From: Candidatus Avimonas faecium | Lineage (GTDB): Bacteria > Bacillota > Clostridia > Oscillospirales > Acutalibacteraceae | Direction of reading: 5' to 3' | DNA: 43,348 bases | Assembly: GCA_904419005.1 (NCBI GenBank) | Contig: CAJFQI010000016.1 | Location: 1-43,348 of the forward strand | Shown: one piece after another, positions 1 to 7,901 of the stretch | Layout of the letters: each line of letters begins with the position of its first letter | Position numbering within the stretch: position 1 is the first letter of the stretch | Position numbers and translations under genes: made by a program | Notes under the pieces: model-generated | What the model saw: only the letters and a program-made list of their open reading frames with translations | Databases searched by the model: none | Told to the model about the DNA's origin: nothing

Positions 1-74
1 CAGCTACGACCGCGGCGGATACTACCGCCGCCGAAACGACGGCCGAAACCACACAGGCCACGACGGCCGCTTAA
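1..74 (+). CDS. C-terminal end of a Thr/Ala-rich protein (partial)
   Basis: An open frame enters from the left edge and stops at TAA 72-74. The visible residues alternate Thr, Ala and Glu (ATTAADTTAAETTAE and similar), a low-complexity tail typical of linkers or C-termini of exported Firmicutes proteins. A bidirectional terminator follows at 201-244, which fits a gene ending here. Nothing can be said about function because only about 23 codons are present. The composition resembles the Thr/Glu/Pro linker of the anchored protein at 9484-10440, but that is only a similarity of style. Confidence 0.5.
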   Translation, partial: ATTAADTTAAETTAETTQATTAA

Positions 75-200
75 AGCGAAGCCGCCTTCCCCCGCGCCGC
101 ATGGCTGCGGGCCCCGCCGGCCGTCCATGCCGCCGGTTAAAAGGCCCCAAGAAGCCCCCTCCTTTTTCCACCTTTCCACCGCCCTTGCGGGTCCACATGC

Positions 201-244
201 AAAAAAAACAGCCCTTCTGCCAAGGAAGCAGAAGGGCTGTTTTT
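201..244. terminator. Bidirectional intrinsic terminator
   Basis: A perfect 12-bp stem (CAGCCCTTCTGC at 209-220 pairing with 228-239, 7-nt loop) is flanked by an A-run at 201-208 and a T-run at 240-244. It can therefore stop transcription from both sides. It separates the plus-strand gene ending at 74 from the minus-strand manA ending at 285. Confidence 0.9.
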
Positions 245-284
245 CATAGCGCCCATCGCAGGGAGCGCCCGCTGCGGCCGCCCC

Positions 285-1334
285 CTATTCCTTTGGGGGG
301 AGGCATTCGAGCAGGGTCAGCCTGCCCTGGACCGTATAGCGGCCCGCCGCGGCGTGGGGAAGCAGGAAATAATCGCCCTTGGCCAGGGAGTAGCCGAAGC
401 CCTGGCCGGCAATGGCCCCGCTCCCCTCCCCCACGAGGTAGACGGCGGGGCCGGCCGGCGGGACGTACTCGCCGCCGCGGAGGGTATGCCGGCAGACGGC
501 GAAGCAGGGCGTGTCCTCATACCCGATGAGCTGCTCCGACACACGGGTTTTCCCCTCATAGGTCACCTTCGGCGTCCTCCGCCCCCGGGCCAGCGCCTTT
601 TCCCCGTACATATCGTAATCAAAGCAGGTCAGCGCGTCCTCCTCGGACAGGCCGAGGAAGCGCTCGTATTCGCTCAGGTGATAGTCCCCCAGCCATTCCT
701 CCGGCTGGATGGTGAAGTCGGTCGGCTCCTGCACCTCAAGCATCAGGCAGCCCGCGCCGATGGCGTGTACCATGCCGCCAGGGATGAGGAACACGTCGCC
801 CGGCTGGACCGGGAGGATATTCAGCAGCTCGTAGACCGCCTCGGTGCCGGTATGGAGCGCCTGCCGGAACTCCTCCTTGGTCACAGGGCGCTTGAAGCCG
901 TAGGCGATGCTCGCGCCGGGGCGGGCGTCCAGCACCAGCCAGGATTCGGTTTTGCCGTAGGGGGAATGGAAAAGCGCCATCGCCCGCTCCTTGGTCGGGT
1001 GGGCCTGGATCGGGAGGGCGACGGCGCTGTCCAGCGCCTTGACCAGGAAGCCCATGTCCTTCCGGCCCCCCAGTATCTTCTCCGGCTCCGCGCGCAGCAA
1101 CTCGTCCAGGTACACGTCGGTCCCCCGGATGCGGGAAACGCCCTCGTGCTCGCCGGCCGGCACCTTGTTCAGCGCCTTGACGCTTGAGGCGATCCATTCC
1201 TCGGGGTAGTTGCTGTCCTCGGCCGGGTCGCCGAAGAGGGGGTGGAACAGCGCGCCCCCCTGATAAATGCGGTAAACCCGGTTGCGCTCAAAAAACAGCG
1301 GGCGGGATGCCAGCTCGCTGGTTGTCCTGCTCAT
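285..1334 (-). CDS. manA: Mannose-6-phosphate isomerase, class I
   Basis: Cytoplasmic zinc isomerase interconverting mannose 6-phosphate and fructose 6-phosphate, feeding hexose phosphates into glycolysis. The 349-aa protein is slightly longer than the usual compact Firmicutes class I form. Visible zinc-site signatures are QAHP (residues 110-113, His112), GKTESW (127-132, Glu130) and IPGGMVHAIGAG (about 185-196, His190), followed by LEVQEPTDFT. The frame extends 30 codons further upstream, but I chose ATG 1334 because GGAAGAGGA lies about 3-10 nt before it and the upstream residues are Arg/Pro-rich and unlike the family. It is the last gene of the minus-strand run after the FGGY kinase (86-bp gap), so it probably processes a sugar phosphate made by this locus. 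It ends at the bidirectional terminator. Confidence 0.9.
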   Translation of the reverse strand: MSRTTSELASRPLFFERNRVYRIYQGGALFHPLFGDPAEDSNYPEEWIASSVKALNKVPAGEHEGVSRIRGTDVYLDELLRAEPEKILGGRKDMGFLVKALDSAVALPIQAHPTKERAMALFHSPYGKTESWLVLDARPGASIAYGFKRPVTKEEFRQALHTGTEAVYELLNILPVQPGDVFLIPGGMVHAIGAGCLMLEVQEPTDFTIQPEEWLGDYHLSEYERFLGLSEEDALTCFDYDMYGEKALARGRRTPKVTYEGKTRVSEQLIGYEDTPCFAVCRHTLRGGEYVPPAGPAVYLVGEGSGAIAGQGFGYSLAKGDYFLLPHAAAGRYTVQGRLTLLECLPPKE

Positions 1335-1420
1335 TGGTCCTCTTCCTTTCCTCTTTCCTGTTCCCGCCCGCAATGGGGCGGCTACTCGGCGCGGCGGAGG
1401 GGCGGGATCCCTCCGGGCGC

Positions 1421-2797
1421 TCATTCAAATACGGCTCCCGGCTCGTACCGGATCACCGCCTGGGCCTCGGCGATGCCGGACGCCGCCCCCGCGCCGACCA
1501 GGGCGGTCAGAGCCGCGCCGTAGGCGGCCTCCTCCCGATGGACGGGGATTTGCAGCGGCAGGCCGAAGCGGGCGGAAAACAGCTTTTGCAGCAAGCGGGT
1601 CTTGCGCAGCCCGTTGCCCGCGCCGACCAGCACGGCCGGCTTTTTCGGGAGCGCCGTCTCCATTTCCTGATAAAAGCCGTACAGCTCCTCGACAATCCCT
1701 TCAAGCACGCCGAGGGTCAGGAAGCCAGGGTGGAAATTGTCCAGCCCCAGCCCAGCGACGCCGCCGCGCAGGGACGGGTCCTGCCTCGTCCCGCAGAAGC
1801 GGGTGTCCACCCGCAGGCGATCGGGGGAGCCGACGCACGCCTCCGCCTCCCGCTCTATCGCGTCGTAGAGGGGGACGGCCGGCCCCCCCGCCATCGCGGC
1901 CGCCTCGCGGTAAAAGCCTTCAAGCGCGGCAAACGCCCGGCCTCCGCACAGGGAGGAGCCGACCAGCAGGAACGCCCCTTCGGCGCAGGGGCGGGTTTCC
2001 ACCGAGGGCAGGCCGGCCGGGGCGGGCGTCCACACCGAAACCTGGCTGCCGGTGCCGACGTTGACCAGCACGCTGCCCCGCATATCCCGGACGGTGCCGA
2101 GGAAGCTGGCTTGGTTGTCCCCGATGGCCGGGGTAACGGGGATGCCGTCCGCTGTGCGGCCCAGCACCGACCCGTCCGGCGCGATGCCGGGGAAGAAGGC
2201 CGGATCCATCCCCGCCTTTGCAATGGCCGCCGCATCAAAGGCGCCGGCGGCCAGGTCCGCCAGCCCCCAGCTCGCCGCGTCCGATAGGTGGAGCAGCGGC
2301 GCCTTGCGCCCGGCCAGCTTCATGGCGAGGTAGGCGTGGATGGTGCAGCCGGTTACCGCCTGCGCCGGGACCAGGCCGCGGCGGAGATTATAAAAATGGG
2401 TGACCGTCCCAAAGCCGGTCGCCGCCGGGTAGCCGGTGCGCCCGCTCAAAAGCTGCGCGGCGCTCCGCCCTTCTTCAAGGGGCAGGTCGCCCCGCCCGTC
2501 CTGCCAGGTATACAGGGGAGAGACCGGCTCCCCCTCCCGGTCAAGGTAAAGGATGCCGTGCATCTGCCCCGTCAGCCCGATGCCGCCGACCGGGGAAAAC
2601 CGCCGCTTCAGGGATTCCACCAGGACCAGCGCCAGCTGCTCAATCCGGCGGGGATCCTGGATTTTTTCCCAAGCGTTTTCGGAGGCCAGCGGGGAATCGT
2701 TCTTGACCGTCTCGCTGTGCAGGACCCGGCCGGTGCCGCCGTCCAGCACCAGCGCGCAGATGGTGGTGGTGCCGATGTCTAAGCCGATCACGCGCAT
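1421..2797 (-). CDS. FGGY-family carbohydrate kinase, sedoheptulokinase-like
   Basis: ATP-dependent sugar kinase of the FGGY family, 458 aa. The N-terminal actin-fold phosphate loop is MRVIGLDIGTTT (residues 1-12). TGQMHG (76-81) and YTWQDGR (96-102) form the sugar pocket. GDNQAS (226-231) carries the likely catalytic Asp227, and NVGTGSQ (246-252) plus GAGNGLRKT (392-400) and EEAAYGAAL (422-430) complete the second domain. The GQMHG, GDNQAS and GNGLR combination is most like sedoheptulokinase-type members, but substrate cannot be read from sequence. ATG 2797 is chosen over an upstream ATG because AAAGGAC precedes it and the family N-terminus starts exactly here. The neighbours (isomerase downstream, glycyl radical enzyme upstream) suggest it phosphorylates the imported sugar or polyol that enters the pathway. 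Confidence 0.85.
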   Translation of the reverse strand: MRVIGLDIGTTTICALVLDGGTGRVLHSETVKNDSPLASENAWEKIQDPRRIEQLALVLVESLKRRFSPVGGIGLTGQMHGILYLDREGEPVSPLYTWQDGRGDLPLEEGRSAAQLLSGRTGYPAATGFGTVTHFYNLRRGLVPAQAVTGCTIHAYLAMKLAGRKAPLLHLSDAASWGLADLAAGAFDAAAIAKAGMDPAFFPGIAPDGSVLGRTADGIPVTPAIGDNQASFLGTVRDMRGSVLVNVGTGSQVSVWTPAPAGLPSVETRPCAEGAFLLVGSSLCGGRAFAALEGFYREAAAMAGGPAVPLYDAIEREAEACVGSPDRLRVDTRFCGTRQDPSLRGGVAGLGLDNFHPGFLTLGVLEGIVEELYGFYQEMETALPKKPAVLVGAGNGLRKTRLLQKLFSARFGLPLQIPVHREEAAYGAALTALVGAGAASGIAEAQAVIRYEPGAVFE

Positions 2798-2971
2798 AAG
2801 GATACCGTCCTTTCGTTTCTGGTTCACAAGGCGCCGGGAGGGGGCCGCGCTCTGTTGCACGGGGAGGGCCGCCCGGCCGCTCCGCCCTCCTGCGGGAGAG
2901 CGGCGGCCTCCCCATCCCCGGCCCTCTTTCTGCGCTCCGCGCTTTGCCCGGCCCGCCCCGCGGAAGCCCCA

Positions 2972-3013
2972 GGCAAAGCGAAAGGGGCGGGAAGGCCCTT
3001 GCCTTCCCGCCCC
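2972..3013 (-). terminator. Intrinsic terminator or attenuator after the glycyl radical enzyme
   Basis: Reading the minus strand, a perfect 13-bp GC-rich stem (3013-3001 with 2996-2984, 4-nt loop) is followed by TTTCGCTTT. It lies 62 bp downstream of the glycyl radical enzyme and about 190 bp before the kinase, so it could end the activase-enzyme transcript or reduce read-through into kinase and manA. The rest of 2798-3075 is GC-rich with further imperfect inverted repeats and no gene. Confidence 0.65.
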
Positions 3014-3075
3014 TGAGCAATACCAGCCCTGCCGGGAAGCGCCCGCTCCAGGGCCGCCCTGGCCCGGGCGGCCCT

Positions 3076-5457
3076 TTACAGGGAGGTCGAGCAGGGATCC
3101 AGCCGGCGGATGATGTCGTTCTGGATCGCGGGGGACAGGTCTAAGAAATTCACAAAGGTGCCGTGGATGCGCATGATGTACACCCCGCTGGGCGCGTACT
3201 TCTTGGGCTCGGCCAGCACCTTGCGCAGCATCTCGGGCGTGGTGACGTTCACATAAAGGTAGAACGGGGACAGCCCCTCCTGCCGGTCGTTGAAGAACAA
3301 GGGCATAATCACGCGGTTGCGGAACTCCATCCCCTTTTCCTCGTAGGTCGCGCCCCGGAAGTATTTCGGGTCGATCCCGAAGTGGGAGGCGTAGCCGCCG
3401 TTCATCTTTTCAAAGGGGAGCTTCTGGGTCGAGAGGGTGCGGAAGCCGAGGCCCGACTGCGCGTCCCCGTAGAAGGGGTCGACGCCGTAGTTGAGCATCT
3501 CGCGGGCGGGGCGGCCGTCGGGCGTCGCCCCCACCCAGTAGCCGTAGAGCAGATGGGTGGACGGGGTGCTCCAGTCGGCGCGGAAGGGGTTGCCGAGGTA
3601 ATTCTTCTTGGAGCGCACCATATCGGAGATGCGGTCCGCCACCTCGCGGGCCTCCTCGTCGGCGACAGGGTCGTTGTTGCCGAACTTCGGGCAGGAAAGC
3701 AGGAACTGGCGCAGCTCCTCGTCGTGCTTAAAGTCGTCCCGCAGCGCGTCAAGCAAGCGGCCGGCGTCCTCCGGGCGCTGCTCAAGCAGGCAGTCGATGG
3801 CGACAAAGGAGTCCGCGATGACCGACAGCCCGTGGATCAGGCAGCCGGAAGCGTTGTATTTGGTGCCCTGGTGGTGGGTGTCCCGCATGTCGTACCCGGT
3901 TTCCACCCCGCCCATAAAGGCGCTCAGGAAGGGCACCGGCAGGCAGGCCACCGCGCGGGAGGCGTTGTTGGCGGCCTCCGCCATCCTGTCGGCGAACCAA
4001 TCGGCCCGCTCATAGAACAGCTCCCGCACCTGCTTGAGCAGGGCCAGCGGGTCGTCAATCCCCACCGCCGGGCCGATCTTCTTGCCGGTCAGGGTGGAGC
4101 GGCCGTCGTTCAAGGTGAGCTCGAGGATTTTCGGCAGGTTAAACCAGCTGTTGGTGGTGTTGCCGTTGTCCTTGCCCATGATCAGCGGCTCCTGGCAGCC
4201 GGCGACGGAATAATCCTCCCAGTCGGCGGGGTCGAAGCCGTTGGCCTCAAGGATAGAAAACACCGACTCGTCGTTGAACAGGGAGGGGGTCAGGCAGCCG
4301 GGGGTAAAGAAGAAGCGGCCGAGGTTGGCGTACAGCGCGTCCGGCGTGCCCCGGTGGAGCTTGACCGAGAGGATGGGCTGGGGCAGGTTCATATCGTAAT
4401 AGGCGTCCAGGATCGCGTAGGTCATCTCGTTGGTCAGGTCATGCCCCTGGCGGTCCTTGCCGCCCAGCAACACGTTCTGGGAGATCGCCCAGCTGCGGTC
4501 GCCGACGTTGAAGAACACCAGGAAATGCTTGAACAGGGCGGACGCCGTCTCCCGGTCCATCTTGTCCCGGGCGCGGTAGGGCTCAAAGATCCGGTCGGCG
4601 TTGCCCACCGAAAGGGCGAAGGGGTTGGGGGTCTGTTCCAGGCACATCACCTGCCAGAGCAGCAGGAAGGACTGGATCGCCTCGTACAGGGTGTCCGCCC
4701 CCTTGGCCGGCACCTTGCGCAGCGCGTCCTGCATCAGCGCGAGCTCGGCCCGGCGGGTTTCGTCCGCCCCGGCCATCTGCTCCCCGGCCAGGTCGGCGTA
4801 CCGCGCGGCCAGGACCTTCACGCCGTCAAGCGCCACCTTCATGGCCTCAAAATTGACCTTTTTCTCCCCGTCGGCCTCCTTGGCGATCTGCTCGTCCAGC
4901 CGGGCGATCACGGCGTCCACCCCGTTGGCCACCGCAAAGCGGAAATCGGGGATCACATGGCCGGTGACCTGCTCAATGAAGAAGGCCACCTCGCCGGTGT
5001 ATTCCTCCGCCGCCTGGTAGGTCGCGTCCAGGGTGCGGACATAGTCGCTGTTTTTGTTGTACTCCCGCAGGGAGTCGATCCGCTCCTGGGGGATCTCCTC
5101 GTTGGGAACGATGTCCCCGAACACGGCGGTCGGGTCGCAGTAGCCGGAGAATTCCTCCACCTTAAAGGCGGGGTTGATCAGCGCGTAGGTGCGGGCAAAG
5201 GCGTCCCGCTGGGTGCCGGCGAACACCGCGTGCTCGCTCAGCGAGATCGGGAACTCCCGCAGCACCTTGCGCAGCGTCTCCGCCGTGCGGAGCTCCATGG
5301 GCAGGGCCGCGTACTCCTGCTCCCCCTCGCGCATGATCTCCTTGACAAAGAACCAGCCGTCCATCCGCTTGAGGGACCGCTCCTCCTTAAAGAGGGCCTT
5401 GGCCTTTTGGGTGATGGTCGGCGCGTCGTATACCGCTTTGACGTTGCTTGCTGCCAT
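3076..5457 (-). CDS. Glycyl radical enzyme (pyruvate formate-lyase-like), divergent subfamily
   Basis: Anaerobic radical enzyme of the PFL/diol-dehydratase superfamily; 793 aa, normal length. The thiyl-radical Cys is Cys421 in VAGCQEP, where most dehydratase or lyase members have GCVE. Glu423 is in the place of the catalytic base. The radical Gly is Gly766 (codon 3160-3162) in MRIHGTFVNF, followed by the usual LDLSPAIQNDII tail. The consensus around this Gly is RV(S/A/C)G(Y/F), so His at -1 and Thr at +1 are unusual. Another family block is altered too (SVGNADR at about 283-289 where many relatives have SxGRxD). ATG 5457 has AAAGGA about 9 nt upstream. It is transcribed right after its activase and before a sugar kinase and an isomerase, so I infer a phosphorylated sugar or polyol substrate. 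Known activities include C-C lysis, dehydration and desulfonation; which applies here is not determined. Confidence 0.88.
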   Translation of the reverse strand: MAASNVKAVYDAPTITQKAKALFKEERSLKRMDGWFFVKEIMREGEQEYAALPMELRTAETLRKVLREFPISLSEHAVFAGTQRDAFARTYALINPAFKVEEFSGYCDPTAVFGDIVPNEEIPQERIDSLREYNKNSDYVRTLDATYQAAEEYTGEVAFFIEQVTGHVIPDFRFAVANGVDAVIARLDEQIAKEADGEKKVNFEAMKVALDGVKVLAARYADLAGEQMAGADETRRAELALMQDALRKVPAKGADTLYEAIQSFLLLWQVMCLEQTPNPFALSVGNADRIFEPYRARDKMDRETASALFKHFLVFFNVGDRSWAISQNVLLGGKDRQGHDLTNEMTYAILDAYYDMNLPQPILSVKLHRGTPDALYANLGRFFFTPGCLTPSLFNDESVFSILEANGFDPADWEDYSVAGCQEPLIMGKDNGNTTNSWFNLPKILELTLNDGRSTLTGKKIGPAVGIDDPLALLKQVRELFYERADWFADRMAEAANNASRAVACLPVPFLSAFMGGVETGYDMRDTHHQGTKYNASGCLIHGLSVIADSFVAIDCLLEQRPEDAGRLLDALRDDFKHDEELRQFLLSCPKFGNNDPVADEEAREVADRISDMVRSKKNYLGNPFRADWSTPSTHLLYGYWVGATPDGRPAREMLNYGVDPFYGDAQSGLGFRTLSTQKLPFEKMNGGYASHFGIDPKYFRGATYEEKGMEFRNRVIMPLFFNDRQEGLSPFYLYVNVTTPEMLRKVLAEPKKYAPSGVYIMRIHGTFVNFLDLSPAIQNDIIRRLDPCSTSL

Positions 5458-5538
5458 GCCGTTTCATCCTTTCTGCTACATATATCACAGGATCCCGATG
5501 GCGCCGGGCCCGTTTCCCGCCGCCTTTTGCCTAAGGGT

Positions 5539-6429
5539 TTATGTATGGATTACGGTAAAGCCGGCCTGCCGGAACGCCTCCTCGTACCGCTTGGCCCATT
5601 CGGCGGGCACCGCGCCGTTTTCCACCCGGTATTCCCAGCCGCACTGCTCCCACTTCTGCCGGCCGAACTCGTGATACCGCAGGAACTCTATGGTGACATT
5701 CTCCAGGGGGAGGCCGTCCGCCTTCAGCCCCTGGAAAAAGGCCAGGAAGCCGTCCAGCTCCGCCTGCCCCACGTTGAAGCCGTTGATCAGCGGCACCCGG
5801 AGCTGCACCCGCGGATGGCCCTGCGCCGCCCGGCGGATATTCCGCCGGATCTCCTCGTTGCCCACGCCGGTGAAGGCTTTGTGCACCGCGGTGTCGGGGT
5901 GCTTGAAATCCATCATCAGGGTATCGACCAGCGGGAAGAGGGCCGCCAGGTCCGGATGGGTGCCGTTGGTCTCAACCGCGGTGGAGACGCCCGCCTTCTT
6001 AAGGAGGGAGAGGAAGGCCTTGACCCCCTCAAACTGGCGGGTCGGCTCGCCGCCGGTCAGGGTGACGCCGCCTTCAAAAAACATCCCCCGGCTCCGCTCG
6101 ACCTCGTCGATGAGCGCTTCGACCGGGACGGTCACCCCCCGGCAGACCAGGCCGTCGTTCTTATGCACCGTCACGCACTCCCGTCCCCGGCACCCCCGGC
6201 AGGCGGCGCGGTCGAGCGCCCCGTCCCGGATCGCGCCGTGGGGGCACACCGCGTCCAGCAGGGGGGACTTGACCGCCATGAGCGGCGGCTGATCGGGGAT
6301 CCCCTCCGGATTGGCGCACCAGCGGCAGGCCATGTTGCACCCTTGCAGATGATACACCAGCCGGTTGCCCGGCCCGTCCTGGGAATAGTTGAAGCCCTTT
6401 TGAAAGATGGTGAGCGTTTGGGGCGGCAT
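5539..6429 (-). CDS. Glycyl radical enzyme activating enzyme (radical SAM)
   Basis: 296-aa radical SAM activase that uses SAM and a [4Fe-4S] cluster to abstract hydrogen from the Gly of the partner encoded 81 bp downstream. The cluster motif CxxxCxxC is Cys31-Cys35-Cys38 in GCNMACRWCANPEG. TGGEPT (125-130) is the SAM-amino-group motif. Between them lies a short ferredoxin-like insert with only four Cys (62, 77, 80, 85), enough for one auxiliary cluster; many dehydratase-type activases carry two. The open frame continues about 110 codons upstream, but ATG 6429 is preceded by GGAGGGAG and matches the family N-terminus. It is the first gene of the operon, just downstream of the promoter and palindrome at 6447-6500. 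Confidence 0.93.
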   Translation of the reverse strand: MPPQTLTIFQKGFNYSQDGPGNRLVYHLQGCNMACRWCANPEGIPDQPPLMAVKSPLLDAVCPHGAIRDGALDRAACRGCRGRECVTVHKNDGLVCRGVTVPVEALIDEVERSRGMFFEGGVTLTGGEPTRQFEGVKAFLSLLKKAGVSTAVETNGTHPDLAALFPLVDTLMMDFKHPDTAVHKAFTGVGNEEIRRNIRRAAQGHPRVQLRVPLINGFNVGQAELDGFLAFFQGLKADGLPLENVTIEFLRYHEFGRQKWEQCGWEYRVENGAVPAEWAKRYEEAFRQAGFTVIHT

Positions 6430-6446
6430 TGTGCTCCCTCCATTTT

Positions 6447-6461
6447 GTTCAACTCTTGAAC
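6447..6461. promoter_or_regulatory. 15-bp perfect palindrome, probable repressor operator
   Basis: GTTCAA-CTC-TTGAAC is a perfect inverted repeat 10 bp downstream of the -10 box of the activase/glycyl radical enzyme promoter, so it covers the start of that transcript. A bound repressor would block initiation or early elongation. The divergently encoded ROK protein is the obvious candidate. Binding is inferred from position and symmetry only. Confidence 0.65.
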
Positions 6462-6471
6462 TATCAACTGC

Positions 6472-6500
6472 ATTGTAGCGCATTCTTCTTGATATTGCAA
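6472..6500 (-). promoter_or_regulatory. Sigma-A-type promoter for the activase operon
   Basis: On the minus strand TTGCAA (6500-6495) and TACAAT (6477-6472) are separated by 17 bp, close to the housekeeping consensus. Transcription would start near 6465, in or beside the palindrome at 6447-6461, and run into the activase gene. Confidence 0.75.
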
Positions 6501-6508
6501 GTTCTTTC

Positions 6509-6537
6509 TTTACTTTTTTTGAAAAAAATAATACAAT
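6509..6537 (+). promoter_or_regulatory. Promoter for the ROK regulator
   Basis: TTTACT (6509-6514) and TACAAT (6532-6537) with a 17-bp spacer lie in an AT-rich stretch 32 bp before the ROK start. The two divergent promoters lie back to back, 8 bp apart, so one bound protein could affect both. Confidence 0.6.
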
Positions 6538-6568
6538 AGACGGCATAGGGAAAGGAAGGGGGCACCGC

Positions 6569-7744
6569 ATGAAAACCAACGGTTCCAACGCCAACACGCT
6601 GCGCAACGACAACCGCGCCCTGCTGCTCAGCCGCATCCGGCGGCAGCCGGTCTCCCGCGCCCAGCTTTCCAAGGAAACCGGGATGTCCAAATCCGCCGTC
6701 ACCATGATTACCAACGAGCTGATCGCGGAAGGGCAGCTGCGGGAAATCGGCACGGCGGATTCGCCCAAGGGGCGGCGGCCGATCCTGCTTGATATCGTGC
6801 CGGATTACCGCTACGCCGTTGGGGTGAGCCTGCACCGCAAACGCCTCCAGGTGCTCGTAACCACCCTGAAGGCGGAGCTGGTGAGCTGTGTTGAGGAACG
6901 GACGGAGCGCTTTGCCGCGGCCGATGAAGCGGTGGATTGGCTCTGCCGGACCATCCGCCGGGAGCTGGACCGTCTGCACCTCCCCCTGTCCCGGGTCGTC
7001 GGCATCGGCATCAGCAGCCCCGGGCCGCTCGACGCCGAAAAAGGCGTGATCCTCACCCCGCCGAATTTTGCGATGTTCCACAACCTCCCCATCGTCTCCC
7101 GGATGCGGCAGGAGTTCCGCCTGCCGGTGTTTTTGGAGAACAACTCGGTCCTGCTGGCCATGACGGAATACTCGTCGGGCGCGCTCGACGGCTACCACAA
7201 CACCCTGTTTGTCATCATGTCCCACGGCATCGGCTCCTGCCTGCTCCGGGAAGGGCAGGTGTTCCGCGGCTGCGGCGGGCACGCGGGGGAGCTTGGCCAC
7301 GCCAGCATCGACCTCAACGGGCAGCCCTGCCCCTGCGGGAACCGCGGATGCCTGGAACAGTACGCCACCATGGCGGCCCTCCGGCAGCGCTTTGGCTTTG
7401 CGGACTATGCGGCGGTGGTCGACGCCGCCTACCGGGACGACCCCGCGTCCCGGGAAATCCTGGAGTACCAGGCGCGGCACCTCGCCGCCGGGCTGGTCAC
7501 CTCGGTCAACCTGTTCGACCTGGATTCCATCGTCCTGTACGGGGAATTCAACTACCGGCCGGAGCTGCTGCTCTCCCTGCTGGAGGAAAAAATCCGGCGG
7601 CAGTCGCTGATCACCCGCGTCCATCCGGTGCAAGTGCTGCCCTCCCGGCTCGGGCCCTACGCGGATGCGGTATCCTCCACCGCGGTGGTGCTTGACCGGC
7701 ACTTCGGCCAGCGTCTCGCCGGCGGGGAGGACACCCCCGCCTAG
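6569..7744 (+). CDS. ROK-family transcriptional regulator
   Basis: 391-aa repressor of the NagC/XylR (ROK) type. An N-terminal winged HTH covers about residues 15-65 (VSRAQLSKETGMSKSAVT), followed by the ROK sugar-binding fold from about residue 80. The zinc site is intact: His244 in AGELGH plus Cys254, Cys256 and Cys261 in CPCGNRGCLEQY. The kinase-type ND motif is replaced by ENNS (190-193), so it should bind but not phosphorylate sugar. A strong GGAAGGGGG site precedes ATG 6569. It is divergent from the activase operon and the palindrome between them is its likely target. The effector is probably the sugar, or the sugar phosphate, handled by this locus. DNA-binding and ligand are inferred. 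Confidence 0.9.
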   Translation: MKTNGSNANTLRNDNRALLLSRIRRQPVSRAQLSKETGMSKSAVTMITNELIAEGQLREIGTADSPKGRRPILLDIVPDYRYAVGVSLHRKRLQVLVTTLKAELVSCVEERTERFAAADEAVDWLCRTIRRELDRLHLPLSRVVGIGISSPGPLDAEKGVILTPPNFAMFHNLPIVSRMRQEFRLPVFLENNSVLLAMTEYSSGALDGYHNTLFVIMSHGIGSCLLREGQVFRGCGGHAGELGHASIDLNGQPCPCGNRGCLEQYATMAALRQRFGFADYAAVVDAAYRDDPASREILEYQARHLAAGLVTSVNLFDLDSIVLYGEFNYRPELLLSLLEEKIRRQSLITRVHPVQVLPSRLGPYADAVSSTAVVLDRHFGQRLAGGEDTPA

Positions 7745-7886
7745 CCCGGCCGGTATGCGGGAAAGCCGCAGCCGGCACCCTCTTTGCAGGGAGGCCGGCT
7801 TCTGCGGCGGCCGGGCATAGTGCCCCCAGGGAGCGGGCGGCTTGCAGAAATTTAACAGAAAAATGGTGGATTTCCTCCGGACGATA

Positions 7887-7895
7887 TGGTATACT
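7887..7895 (+). promoter_or_regulatory. Extended -10 promoter for a structured leader
   Basis: TGG followed by TATACT (7890-7895) is an extended -10 element; no good -35 box is seen 17 bp upstream. It would start transcription near 7902 and drive the leader and the small Cys-rich gene at 8111. Of the stretch 7745-7886, I see only an imperfect GC-rich inverted repeat just after the ROK stop, which may help end that transcript. Confidence 0.6.
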
Positions 7896-7901
7896 AAAAA
7901 C

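Noticed and set aside
3163-6459. Plus-strand open frame of about 1098 codons opposite the glycyl radical enzyme and its activase
   Set aside because: It is antisense to two well-supported genes, runs across both of them and has Gly/Val/His/Leu-rich composition typical of GC-rich antisense frames. No family motif or ribosome site.
6430-6768. Longer N-terminus for the activase
   Set aside because: It would extend through the promoter and palindrome and into the start of the ROK gene; ATG 6429 has a strong ribosome site and family-like N-terminus.
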